Below are positions 37,639-46,395 of a stretch of DNA of 61,259 bases, piece by piece. Under the pieces are notes generated by a model. It was given only the letters and a program-made list of their open reading frames with translations, did not search any database and was not told the DNA's origin. Both the position numbers and the translations under genes were made by a program. The DNA is taken from positions 1 through 61,259 of the forward strand of contig MNDT01000020.1 in the NCBI GenBank assembly GCA_001915065.1, written 5' to 3'. Each line of letters starts with the position of its first letter. The first letter of the stretch is position 1. Source of the DNA: an archaeon 13_2_20CM_2_53_6. GTDB taxonomy: Archaea; Thermoproteota; Bathyarchaeia; 40CM-2-53-6.

Positions 37639-38691
37639 ATGCTAACAAGGGCTGACCTAGCAAAGTACCCCTTTGTCGCAGAAGCCACGGATTACGTTAG
37701 AGAACTAGGTTTCTCTATCGACGAGATAGCAACCCCAGAGTTCAGTCCAGTCTTGGACAGAGCGGAGAGACGCCTGGAAGAGGCGCTCTCTAAGAGCCAG
37801 ATCTCGGTTGAGGTCAGCAACGAAAGTGCCGAGATCCTCTCATTCCCTGTATCCAATCTAATCCTAGGTCTCATCGGAGATGAGAGGGCCCGGCGAAGGT
37901 TCGCTCTTGCAGAAGCGAAGAGAGCTTACGACCTTCTCAGACAAGAGAGCCCTGAGAAACTAGAACACATTGCAACCACCACATTCGGATGGAGACTCGA
38001 GAGGCTCGACATAAGGCTGGGACTGAGACTTTATGATTTCGGCCTCAATTTAGCAGACTTTCTTCGCAACTCAGTCCATCTCCGAGAGCCACGATGGAAC
38101 CTTCCAAACAGAGTTCTCAACCACGGGCTTGTATATGTCACACGTGAGGAGACCGCTCGCCTAATGGAGGAAGAAGTGAGAATGAGAGTTCTGGAGAGGT
38201 CTAGTAAGGTACCTGCGTCAGTCCCCCAACCCTTGGGATCAAAGGTGGAGAGGGCCAGGGGACTTGTTATCAAATGGCTCGGAATTCCTACTCAATATGA
38301 ACTCCCCAAGGTTCCCATGCCGGACGCGATGCCCCCGTGCATCAGGCATCTGATAGACAATCTGAATGAAGGAAAGAACGTCCAGCACATGGGAAGGTTC
38401 GCCCTAGCAGCTTTCTTGCTGAATATCGGAGCTGGCGACGAAGAGATCGTGAAAATGTTCAAGCCTGCAACTGACTTTTCGGAGAGGATGACTCGTTACC
38501 AAGTCGAGCATATCGGGGGAAAAAGAGGGGGCAGGACAAAATACACCTGTCCGATGTGCACCACCCTCAAGACCCATGGAGTTTGTTTCAAACCAGACAA
38601 AATTTGCGATACCATCAGGAACCCTCTAAGCTACTACAAGAGAAAATCACGGATTCTCTCAGGCAAAGGTCCTAGCCGTGAGTTCAGCTGA
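37639..38691 (+). CDS. priL: DNA primase large subunit PriL
   Basis: MPPCIRHLIDNLNEGKNVQHMGRFALAAFLLNIG; YTCPMCTTLKTHGVCFKPDKICDTIRNPLSYYKRK. Confidence 0.93.
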   Translation: MLTRADLAKYPFVAEATDYVRELGFSIDEIATPEFSPVLDRAERRLEEALSKSQISVEVSNESAEILSFPVSNLILGLIGDERARRRFALAEAKRAYDLLRQESPEKLEHIATTTFGWRLERLDIRLGLRLYDFGLNLADFLRNSVHLREPRWNLPNRVLNHGLVYVTREETARLMEEEVRMRVLERSSKVPASVPQPLGSKVERARGLVIKWLGIPTQYELPKVPMPDAMPPCIRHLIDNLNEGKNVQHMGRFALAAFLLNIGAGDEEIVKMFKPATDFSERMTRYQVEHIGGKRGGRTKYTCPMCTTLKTHGVCFKPDKICDTIRNPLSYYKRKSRILSGKGPSREFS

Positions 38692-39895
38692 ACACTTAAT
38701 CAAGCAAAAATTCCAGCAATTCTACCTAGAACGGAATCGGACGCTGTTCTCACCGCCAGCTGCTTCCCAACGAGAGTATGGGTTCCTCCTCTTCAAGGGG
38801 AAGTTCATGGTACGACATAGGACTTTCAAGAATCCAGAAACTCTCTTGACAGCAATAAGGGATCTATCGCCAGCTCATGTTTACTTCTCGACCGCTTACT
38901 ATCAAGATCCGACTGCTTCAATGGACCAAAAGGGTTGGCTCGGAGCGGATCTCGTCTTCGATATCGACGCCGACCACTTGGACACGCCTTGCAAAATAAT
39001 GCATGATAATTGGAAATGCAAAGCGTGCTCAACCGTGGGAAAGGGGAGTGCTCCCAAGACATGTCCAAAGTGCAAGAACGATCGAGTGGAAATCGAAACT
39101 TGGTTGTGCGATCGGTGTCTTCAGGAGGCCAAGGAAGAGACCATCCATCTATTGGAGATGATTTTTTCAGACCTTCAGATGGGGGATGCGAATCTGAGTG
39201 TTTACTTTTCGGGTCATCGGGGTTACCACGTTCACCTGCACTCCGAAGATTTCCGAATGCTAAGGGAAGAACAGCGTCGGGAGATAGTAGACTATTTGCT
39301 GGGAGAACAGCTAGATCCCTCACTTCAAGGCATGGAGGATGTTCCCGAAGGCGGCGTTTTGATTCTCAAGGGTCCCCAGTGGGGAGAACCAGGTTGGCGA
39401 GGGAGGATGGTCAGGGGAATATACGAGGTTCTGACGAAAGAAGGAGAGAACTTAGGCTTGAACCAAGCCCAACTCAAAGTGATCAATGCCTGGGACAAGG
39501 CCAACTTCTTTACTAAACCCTTCTGGAGTTCTCTCAAAGGCATTAACGCTGGAACTTGGAAGAATATTGTTCAACGTGCAGTCAGGGAAACTGCCGCAAA
39601 AATCGATTCGGTCGTTACCAGCGACGTACACAGACTTATTCGCCTGCCGGGGACCTTAAATGGACACACTGGTCTCCTTGGAGTAAACGTTCCACTCGAA
39701 AGGCTCGATGAGTTCGATCCATTCATCGAGTCTATTGCCTTTCCCGAGGGACAGGTGAAGATAACCGTCAAAGACTCCCCCGAATTTAGAATCGGGTCAC
39801 AGAACTTCGGACCTTTCCACGACGAGAAGATAGAGTTACCTACAGCAGCCGCGATGCTGCTACTTTGCAAGCATAAGGCTGAACCAACGAGCTAA
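38678..39895 (+). CDS. priS: DNA primase small subunit PriS
   Basis: ADLVFDIDADH catalytic motif, YFSGHRGYHVHLHSEDF, RLIRLPGTLNGHTGL. Confidence 0.95.
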   Translation: MSSAEHLIKQKFQQFYLERNRTLFSPPAASQREYGFLLFKGKFMVRHRTFKNPETLLTAIRDLSPAHVYFSTAYYQDPTASMDQKGWLGADLVFDIDADHLDTPCKIMHDNWKCKACSTVGKGSAPKTCPKCKNDRVEIETWLCDRCLQEAKEETIHLLEMIFSDLQMGDANLSVYFSGHRGYHVHLHSEDFRMLREEQRREIVDYLLGEQLDPSLQGMEDVPEGGVLILKGPQWGEPGWRGRMVRGIYEVLTKEGENLGLNQAQLKVINAWDKANFFTKPFWSSLKGINAGTWKNIVQRAVRETAAKIDSVVTSDVHRLIRLPGTLNGHTGLLGVNVPLERLDEFDPFIESIAFPEGQVKITVKDSPEFRIGSQNFGPFHDEKIELPTAAAMLLLCKHKAEPTS

Positions 39896-40058
39896 GGATC
39901 CCGTAATTGGGCAACGATTCAAAAAATGGTTTTCCCGGACTGAGAGTGGATGGTCAAGGAATCCTATACCTTACGGCAATGGGGCATGAATCTTCTGGAA
40001 AGGTCAAGATATTTAGAAGCAGTAAGAGGAGGAGCATTCGTCTGACGCTGGGAAAATT

Positions 40059-40622
40059 GTGACCGCTACATATGATGAGTTACATGAAGCTTGGAAACGA
40101 GAATTCCACAATCCCGAACTACAGCCGTTAAGGCCAGGCCTGTTCAAAGACCTATCATCCTACATCAAGAGGCTCAGAGAATCGCAGAAAAACCTGGATG
40201 CAAAGTCTCTCAAAGCAATCGTATTGGAAGAGGAAATGCTTCGCCTCGAGCAACTGTTAACCCAGTTCTTGGATCGAAGGCTCGAGAAGCTCTGGCTACA
40301 GACAGGTCTCGTTCAATCTACCAGCCTAGAATACACGGAGAAGCTGACCCATCAAGCAATCTCAGGGATCCTGAGAGACTACGACAAGATGAAACAAGAT
40401 CTCCTTCAGGGCCAGGAACCGTCTCATTCAAAGCCAAAGAATGGGGAATTTGTCTTGATACGGTTTGTAAAAGACGTTCCATCAATCATAGGAGTGGACT
40501 TGAAGGCGCACGGTCCATTTCACAAGGAGGACGTTGCGAAGTTGCCACAAGAAAACTCTGACAGTCTAGTCAGACGAGGGGCTGCCGTCGAAATAACCGC
40601 CTCGAACAGGGATAATGAATAA
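40059..40622 (+). CDS. GINS complex protein
   Basis: GTG start; helical A domain plus B-domain FVLIRFVKDVPSIIGVDLKAHGPFHKEDVAKLPQENSDSLVRRGAAVEI; next to priS. Confidence 0.85.
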   Translation: MTATYDELHEAWKREFHNPELQPLRPGLFKDLSSYIKRLRESQKNLDAKSLKAIVLEEEMLRLEQLLTQFLDRRLEKLWLQTGLVQSTSLEYTEKLTHQAISGILRDYDKMKQDLLQGQEPSHSKPKNGEFVLIRFVKDVPSIIGVDLKAHGPFHKEDVAKLPQENSDSLVRRGAAVEITASNRDNE

Positions 40623-40667
40623 AAGGCGGCTGGGCACTCCCCGAAGTCTTTCGCCGGTGTTAGAGAG

Positions 40668-40946
40668 TTGAAATTTCCGAAGGAGGTCAACACCTACTGT
40701 CCCAAGTGTGGACACCATACTGCCCACTCGGTCACGGTCTACAAGGCTGGAAAGGCCCGTACCATGGCCTGGGGAACCCGTAGGCAGGATAGACGGAAGC
40801 ACGGATACGGGGGACAGAAGTTTCCAGAACTGAAACGCACAGCCAAGACGACAAAGAAATCGCTCTTGCGACTAAAATGCAGAACATGCAATTATACAGT
40901 CATGCGTCTAGGCATTAGGCTGAGAAAATTGGAGGTAGGAGCCTAG
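40668..40946 (+). CDS. rpl44e: Ribosomal protein L44e
   Basis: TYCPKCGHHTAHSVTVYKAGKARTMAWGTRRQDRRKHGYGGQKFP...LKCRTCNY. Confidence 0.95.
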   Translation: MKFPKEVNTYCPKCGHHTAHSVTVYKAGKARTMAWGTRRQDRRKHGYGGQKFPELKRTAKTTKKSLLRLKCRTCNYTVMRLGIRLRKLEVGA

Positions 40947-41138
40947 ATGAGATGGGAACTGATCCCGAAGCCTCGAAGCGTATTCCTCCGGGTCAAATGT
41001 TTGAAATGCGCCAATGAACAGATTGTCTTTGAGAGAACAAGCAGCTACGTCAAATGTACAGTCTGCGATGAGCTCCTGGCTCAGCCCACCGGCGGAAAGG
41101 CCACGATTCGCGCAGAAATATTACAGTCATTAAGCTAG
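40947..41138 (+). CDS. rps27e: Ribosomal protein S27e
   Basis: PKPRSVFLRVKCLKCANEQIVFERTSSYVKCTVCDELLAQPTGGKA. Confidence 0.95.
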   Translation: MRWELIPKPRSVFLRVKCLKCANEQIVFERTSSYVKCTVCDELLAQPTGGKATIRAEILQSLS

Positions 41139-41157
41139 CAAGGTCCAAGGTCCAATC

Positions 41158-41949
41158 ATGTCCACCCAGGCCTCCCAGACAGTATTCCCGGAAGTAGGAG
41201 ACCTTGTCGTCGCGACGGTCACAAGGGTGGAAGACTATGGCGCGTACGTCAAACTCGACGAGTATGCCGGCATCGAGGGTCTAGTCCACATCTCGGAGAT
41301 TTCAACGACTTGGGTAAGGAACATCCGAGATCATGCCCGTGCGGGCCAGAAGCTCGTCCTCAAAGTCCTCAGAGTCAATCCACAACGGAACCAGATAGAT
41401 CTGTCTCTGCGACGAGTGACAGGCAGGGAAAAATCGGAGAAGATGCTCGAGTGGAAGAAGGAGAGGAAAGCAGAAGCGATTCTCAAGAGTGCCGCCGAAA
41501 AAATGCAGAAGCCGGAAGAGGATGCTGAGGTCATCAAGAACACTATTCTAGAAAAGTTCGGCGGTCTCTACCAGCCTCTGGAGGAAGCGATTGACGAGGG
41601 TCCGGAAGCACTGGTCAAAGCGGGGCTCTCCGAGGAATGGGCTCAGGCAATAGCCGAGGTTTCTAAGAGCAAGATTCGGCTCGAGAGGTCGAAGGTTCGA
41701 GGAACGGTCTCGGTAAGCTGTCACAAGCCTGGCGGTTTGGAGATCATTCGTCAGACTCTTGTCAGCGCCAAGAAAATACGCCGGCCTCGAGGTAGCGAGA
41801 TAAACATCTACACGATAGGCGCCCCCAAGTATCGGGTCGAGGTGGAAGCAGGCAGCTTTGAGGCAGCAGAAAAAACACTGAACCTCGTAATGGAGGATAT
41901 ACTCGAATCCATCAAGAAAGCCGGTGGGGAGGGGCGGAAGATTGGATGA
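41158..41949 (+). CDS. Translation initiation factor aIF2 alpha subunit
   Basis: S1 domain [33 protein letters not shown] plus C-terminal aIF2a domain. Confidence 0.95.
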   Translation: MSTQASQTVFPEVGDLVVATVTRVEDYGAYVKLDEYAGIEGLVHISEISTTWVRNIRDHARAGQKLVLKVLRVNPQRNQIDLSLRRVTGREKSEKMLEWKKERKAEAILKSAAEKMQKPEEDAEVIKNTILEKFGGLYQPLEEAIDEGPEALVKAGLSEEWAQAIAEVSKSKIRLERSKVRGTVSVSCHKPGGLEIIRQTLVSAKKIRRPRGSEINIYTIGAPKYRVEVEAGSFEAAEKTLNLVMEDILESIKKAGGEGRKIG

Positions 41950-42110
41950 AATGGTTGATGCGACGGTGCACGAAGTGTTGGCGATATACCCTCAAGAATC
42001 CCTGTCCCCATTGTGGCTCGCCGACTAGTATTCCGCATCCTGCAAAGTTTTCCCCAGAAGACAAGTACGCACGTTACCGAATCAAACGTTCTGAAGCCGC
42101 GACTGCCTAG
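41946..42110 (+). CDS. nop10: H/ACA RNP protein Nop10
   Basis: Own translation: [58 protein letters not shown] overlap with aIF2a; absent from the ORF track (54 aa). Confidence 0.95.
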   Translation: MKWLMRRCTKCWRYTLKNPCPHCGSPTSIPHPAKFSPEDKYARYRIKRSEAATA

Positions 42111-42113
42111 AGG

Positions 42114-44546
42114 CTAGTGCTCGATAAGAGTCTGGTTACCACTCAATACCATATTCAAGTTGAGAGCGGGATCCCCATTCCACCAGCCCCCAACGGTTAT
42201 CGATCCCAACTGATTAGGAGGTGTCCAATCTCGAAATGTGAAAGTGCCCGAAGACGTGATTGTCGCATTTCCGATCAAGGTCCAGCCAGTACTTGTCGTC
42301 GCGTATTGGAGCACTACCGGCTTCACCGTGGTCAGTACAGGGAGTCCGCTCGGATAGGAGAGGCTCCCAGTTATGTTGGTGGTGCCTCCCTGAGGCATGT
42401 ACGGGTTGCTGAGAACGGTAGTAAGAGTAGGCGTCTGTGGATAGTTCACTTTATAGATCAGCACGTAGTTGTTAGACGAGGCAAAGACCCTGCCGAAGAA
42501 ATAGAAATTGTCGGTTATCACTGTACCATTGTCGGTTTTGCCTCCTATGGTGATGTACCTGTCGTAGACCGAAGCGCCGGTCTGCGCATTCTCGGTGACC
42601 TGTCGATAGGTTACGGTAGCTAGACCTAGCGGCGTGTTTATGACCGTTCCATTTCCTATGCGGACCATCCAGTACCATTTGCTGTCATCGCCGTAGCCGC
42701 ACACGGGAGGGCTTCCAGCGCCTGACGAGCAGAGACCCGATCCTCCCTGCTGGTAGTTGAAGCTGATGAATATTGCAACATGGGTCACGCCGTACTGGCG
42801 CAGAAGGTTGACGCCCATGGATTCGTTGAGCATCAGTCCTGTTGCGATAATCTGAATCTGCGTTAGATTTCCTGTTCCATTGTCGGCAAGAGTATGCAGT
42901 CCTGTGTTTACCGAAATCCAGTATCCGTAATCCCACCAAGCGAAGACGACGCTTGTGGAAGGTAGGTTGTTGTTCATCCAGGTTAGGGCCTGAATCCAGT
43001 CGGGATAGTAGCCTCGTACTGGGAGGCTGGCTGACGCTATGGTCGTCGGAGTATAGGCTGATTGGACCGCGTTTATGAACGTGGGAACCACAAGGATTAG
43101 GATGATTAGGAGTATGCCGAGGCTGAACTCTCGGCTCACTCTGCTTGTGAATCGCAACTTCCTTCTTGGGAATATGACAGCCTGTTGGATGATGTCCATT
43201 GCAGGCTTTCCAAGTTCGACAATAGTGATTGCTCCTAACGTAGCCACGGCGGGGGCGAGGATTAGTGTAAGTCTAACGAGGCTGGCAGCGAAATAGAAGG
43301 CTGTGACTCCGAAGATTATGAGGAGTACATCGCTGTCTCGTAATCGTTGAAAGGCAAAGAAGAAGCCGAAAACGGCCAGAAGTATGACGCTTCCTATTTC
43401 AAGGTAGAGGCTCGCCCATGTTGAAGGTCTATTCTCCGCGACGGAAGCCACAAGGGGAATACTGTTCCGGATGAATGGGTTTAGTGTTGCATAGAATTTT
43501 CCTCGAAGGCCTGCGGAAATCAGACCAGTGCTGACGCCGAGAATCGCCACCGCCGCGACACCAGCCACTGTGAGACCGGCTACTGCCAATCTTCCCCTAG
43601 AAGTCGGGGCAAGCCGGGCCAGTTCCATTATCGCGAGAACTCCCATCACACCCAACAGGGCAATTGTGGTGCTCTCCGTAAGGTAAGTATGCCCTAACAA
43701 CGGAAGTTCAGTTCCTGTGAATAGGAACAAGCCCATCGTAATCCCATACGAGAGCATGAGGCGTGGAGAGTATCTCTTCAAAACCACCAATGCCAGGGCG
43801 AAGAGTCCCAACACCTCCGCGGCATACCGGAAACTTCCCCAGGCGAAGGCCATGTAGATTAGGCTCATGCTGGAGAGTATGCTGTAGATGATCGTGGCCT
43901 TCAGCGACCGGTTCGCGTCGACAGCTCTTATGAAGAATAGAAATGTCATGACCATCGTTGGTATTCCAACGGCCTCGTTTCGGAAGAAGCCAAGGTCGGT
44001 ACGGCTGATCAAGCTCGAGCTGAACGCTGAGAGTAGGGCGGCCAATAGGCCAGCACTGTTACCCCAAATGTCTCTGGCAAAGAAGTAGATGACGAGTACT
44101 CCGAAAACGCCCAGAGTCACAGGGGCATAGACGGCCGCATCATAGAGACTAACATTGATACCTATTGCCTGGAGAAACATGTAGATGAGTGTCCCGGTGA
44201 AGCTGGTTCCGGGATAGCTCGTCGTGACCGGTGGTCTACCAAAGGGAAACCATGCCTTGAAATCTGTGTAGGCGTACCAGCTCTGCCAGCCACCAGAAGT
44301 TATCTGGCGCATGTCGTTGAAGTTGAAATATGGGTCGAACTCGCTGATGTAAGCCCCCCATCGCAGGGGAAGTAGGCGGATAATGGCGGCAAGTCCAAGG
44401 GTCAGGGTTAGGATGGAATAGTGAAGAACTGTGGCGCGGGGGATTCCGCCAAGTGTCTTTCTGATAGCTCTGAAACGGGCGGAAATGTTCTCGCGGCTAA
44501 GCCCTCCCCTTATTCCAGTGAATATGCCTTCAGGCTCGAGAGTCAT
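42114..44546 (-). CDS. aglB: Oligosaccharyltransferase STT3/AglB
   Basis: VVFAWWDYGYWISVNTGLHTLADNGT (WWDYG), EFDPYFNFNDMRQIT, multi-TM N-terminal half. Confidence 0.94.
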   Translation of the reverse strand: MTLEPEGIFTGIRGGLSRENISARFRAIRKTLGGIPRATVLHYSILTLTLGLAAIIRLLPLRWGAYISEFDPYFNFNDMRQITSGGWQSWYAYTDFKAWFPFGRPPVTTSYPGTSFTGTLIYMFLQAIGINVSLYDAAVYAPVTLGVFGVLVIYFFARDIWGNSAGLLAALLSAFSSSLISRTDLGFFRNEAVGIPTMVMTFLFFIRAVDANRSLKATIIYSILSSMSLIYMAFAWGSFRYAAEVLGLFALALVVLKRYSPRLMLSYGITMGLFLFTGTELPLLGHTYLTESTTIALLGVMGVLAIMELARLAPTSRGRLAVAGLTVAGVAAVAILGVSTGLISAGLRGKFYATLNPFIRNSIPLVASVAENRPSTWASLYLEIGSVILLAVFGFFFAFQRLRDSDVLLIIFGVTAFYFAASLVRLTLILAPAVATLGAITIVELGKPAMDIIQQAVIFPRRKLRFTSRVSREFSLGILLIILILVVPTFINAVQSAYTPTTIASASLPVRGYYPDWIQALTWMNNNLPSTSVVFAWWDYGYWISVNTGLHTLADNGTGNLTQIQIIATGLMLNESMGVNLLRQYGVTHVAIFISFNYQQGGSGLCSSGAGSPPVCGYGDDSKWYWMVRIGNGTVINTPLGLATVTYRQVTENAQTGASVYDRYITIGGKTDNGTVITDNFYFFGRVFASSNNYVLIYKVNYPQTPTLTTVLSNPYMPQGGTTNITGSLSYPSGLPVLTTVKPVVLQYATTSTGWTLIGNATITSSGTFTFRDWTPPNQLGSITVGGWWNGDPALNLNMVLSGNQTLIEH

Positions 44547-44715
44547 GTTGAAACGCTATTCTCGGTTTTTCCTGGAGCGGCGGAGACCGCGATTCCCAAC
44601 GTCTCGTTGTTAATATTCTTGTGGTTTGGAAATGATATGGCGCGGCACTGACCGACGAGGGGGGGACCTCTTCTGTTTATTGTTCCGCCCAAATTCGCCT
44701 GTGAGGAAAGTGTAG

Positions 44716-44983
44716 CCTAGAGCCTCGTTCCGCAGTCCTTGCAATAGATAGCGTGATCCGGGTTCTCAGCCTTGCACCCTGGACACATGCTTCGAACCAC
44801 GGGCATCCTGGGTATCGTGAACGTTTTGCTGGCTCCTTTGTAGAGGTTGAATTTGTCGCCGTTGTCACATCGGAACCGTGAAACGTGATAGTCTTGGAAT
44901 GTCCATTCTCGTTCGGGAGGATCGGAGACCGGGCCTCCGCATCGCGGACAGTTTAGGAAGAGCCACTCCCCCTTCGGTCGGGC
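44716..44983 (-). CDS. Double zinc-ribbon small ORF without recognisable start codon
   Basis: Own translation after in-frame TAG: ARPKGEWLFLNCPRCGGPVSDPPEREWTFQDYHVSRFRCDNGDKFNLYKGASKTFTIPRMPVVRSMCPGCKAENPDHAIYCKDCGTRL*. Confidence 0.45.
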
Positions 44984-45000
44984 CTAATGAAAAGTGATAT

Positions 45001-45396
45001 TTAAGACACGCCTGGAGGGAATTTGAATCCGTCTATCTTTCGCAGTTGCCACCGCACCTCATTGTTGCGCGAGTCTATCCAGATCAGAAAGGCCCGCCCC
45101 TTGTCATGTCCTCGGCTGTGGGAGTTCAATGCCTCCACTAGGCGAGGGTCTACAACCGCCTCCGCCGAGCCACCCTCTCCGGTGTTGGGATCCGCAAGGT
45201 CAAACCTGATCCGGGTGAACTCATTCTCTGGGATGGCCGAGTAGTGGAGAACATAGAAGCCTCGACCATCAAGACTCAGCAGCACGGGCCTCTCCTCGGC
45301 ATTTACAGTCAATCTGCCCTCAAAACAATATGCCTCTCCATACGCTATTAGCTGTTCTATGCATAGTACTCGAATCCAGATCGCTGCAACCAGCAA
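45001..45396 (-). CDS. Hypothetical protein
   Basis: 131 aa ORF with protein-like composition; N-terminal boundary unclear. Confidence 0.45.
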   Translation of the reverse strand: MLVAAIWIRVLCIEQLIAYGEAYCFEGRLTVNAEERPVLLSLDGRGFYVLHYSAIPENEFTRIRFDLADPNTGEGGSAEAVVDPRLVEALNSHSRGHDKGRAFLIWIDSRNNEVRWQLRKIDGFKFPPGVS

Positions 45397-45599
45397 TATT
45401 GCAGTGCGAGAACTAGGATCTTCCTAAGACCCCTTTACGGTCGCAGATTGAAGGGTCTTGAGCCAGAATCCTGTCCGCCATCTTATCTTTTCTTTTTCTG
45501 TTAACTATTCTTTTTCCGTTATCTTTTTCTCGACCCCCGGGGGGGCATACCAATACTCCAGAAACCCTTCACAGATTTCGTCCCGACGTTCGTCTTTTT

Positions 45600-45709
45600 T
45601 GGCGCCGGGAGTGGGATTTGAACCCACGAGGGCCTAAGGCCCATCGGATTTCCACACCCGGACCTCAGGTTTAGCAATCCGACGCCATACCTGGCTAGGC
45701 GATCCCGGC
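45600..45709 (-). tRNA. tRNA-Ser(GCT) with intron and long variable arm, CCA encoded
   Basis: Reverse strand GCCGGGA...TCGGA-TTGCTA-[intron]-A-TCCGA-TGGGCCTTAGGCCCTC-GTGGG-TTCAAAT-CCCAC-TCCCGGC-G-CCA; about 21-nt insertion (about 45650-45670) at canonical 37/38. Confidence 0.9.
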
Positions 45710-46100
45710 GTTCGTCGCTCTGGTCCTGACTGTTCTAAATAACTCTATACGATAATGATCGAACTCTCACGAAAGTCAGGTTTCGGAGAGGGAGCTTTTG
45801 ACGACTGATAGACGTGGAAAGGCTACTCGGAGGTCTCGAACAGAACCATTTCCAAAACCCAAACATTGAATGGTCGATGGCACCTAATTTGAACCATTGA
45901 GCTGTTCATCTTTGCACCTTGAGCGCTCAGCCAGCTTTAGGATGTAGCAAACCAACAGGCACGATATTACTCCTCGAAACTCGTCAGAAACATAGTTGTG
46001 GAGAAATGTTAGGTTTATTAAACCGGCGATTAGTTTCGCCAATCCAGCCTGGTAGGTCGGACCCTAAACCCCTCCGTCACCCTGAGGTAGCATCAAGTAC

Positions 46101-46370
46101 TTGGTCAAGAAGCAAAGCAAAGAGAAGGAACCCTCTTACGACGTATTCAAACACGAACTAGTACCGAGACACATTCTGCTCAAACCCGCCGAAGCGAAGG
46201 AAGTCCTGGAACGCTACCATATCAAACCCTTCCAGATACCCTACATCAAGTCCACAGACCCTGCAGTACGAGCGATCGGGGCTAAACCCGGAGATATCGT
46301 CAAGGTCGTTCGAAAGAGCGCCACGGCGGGAGAGTCAGACTTTTACAGGTATGTTGTAGAAGATTTTTGA
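46101..46370 (+). CDS. rpoH: DNA-directed RNA polymerase subunit H (Rpo5)
   Basis: TTG start; DVFKHELVPRHILLKPAEAKEVLERYHIKPFQIPYIKSTDPAVRAIGAKPGDIVKVVRKS. Confidence 0.95.
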   Translation: MVKKQSKEKEPSYDVFKHELVPRHILLKPAEAKEVLERYHIKPFQIPYIKSTDPAVRAIGAKPGDIVKVVRKSATAGESDFYRYVVEDF

Positions 46371-46395
46371 AAAAAATATTCTTGAAAGTGAGAGA

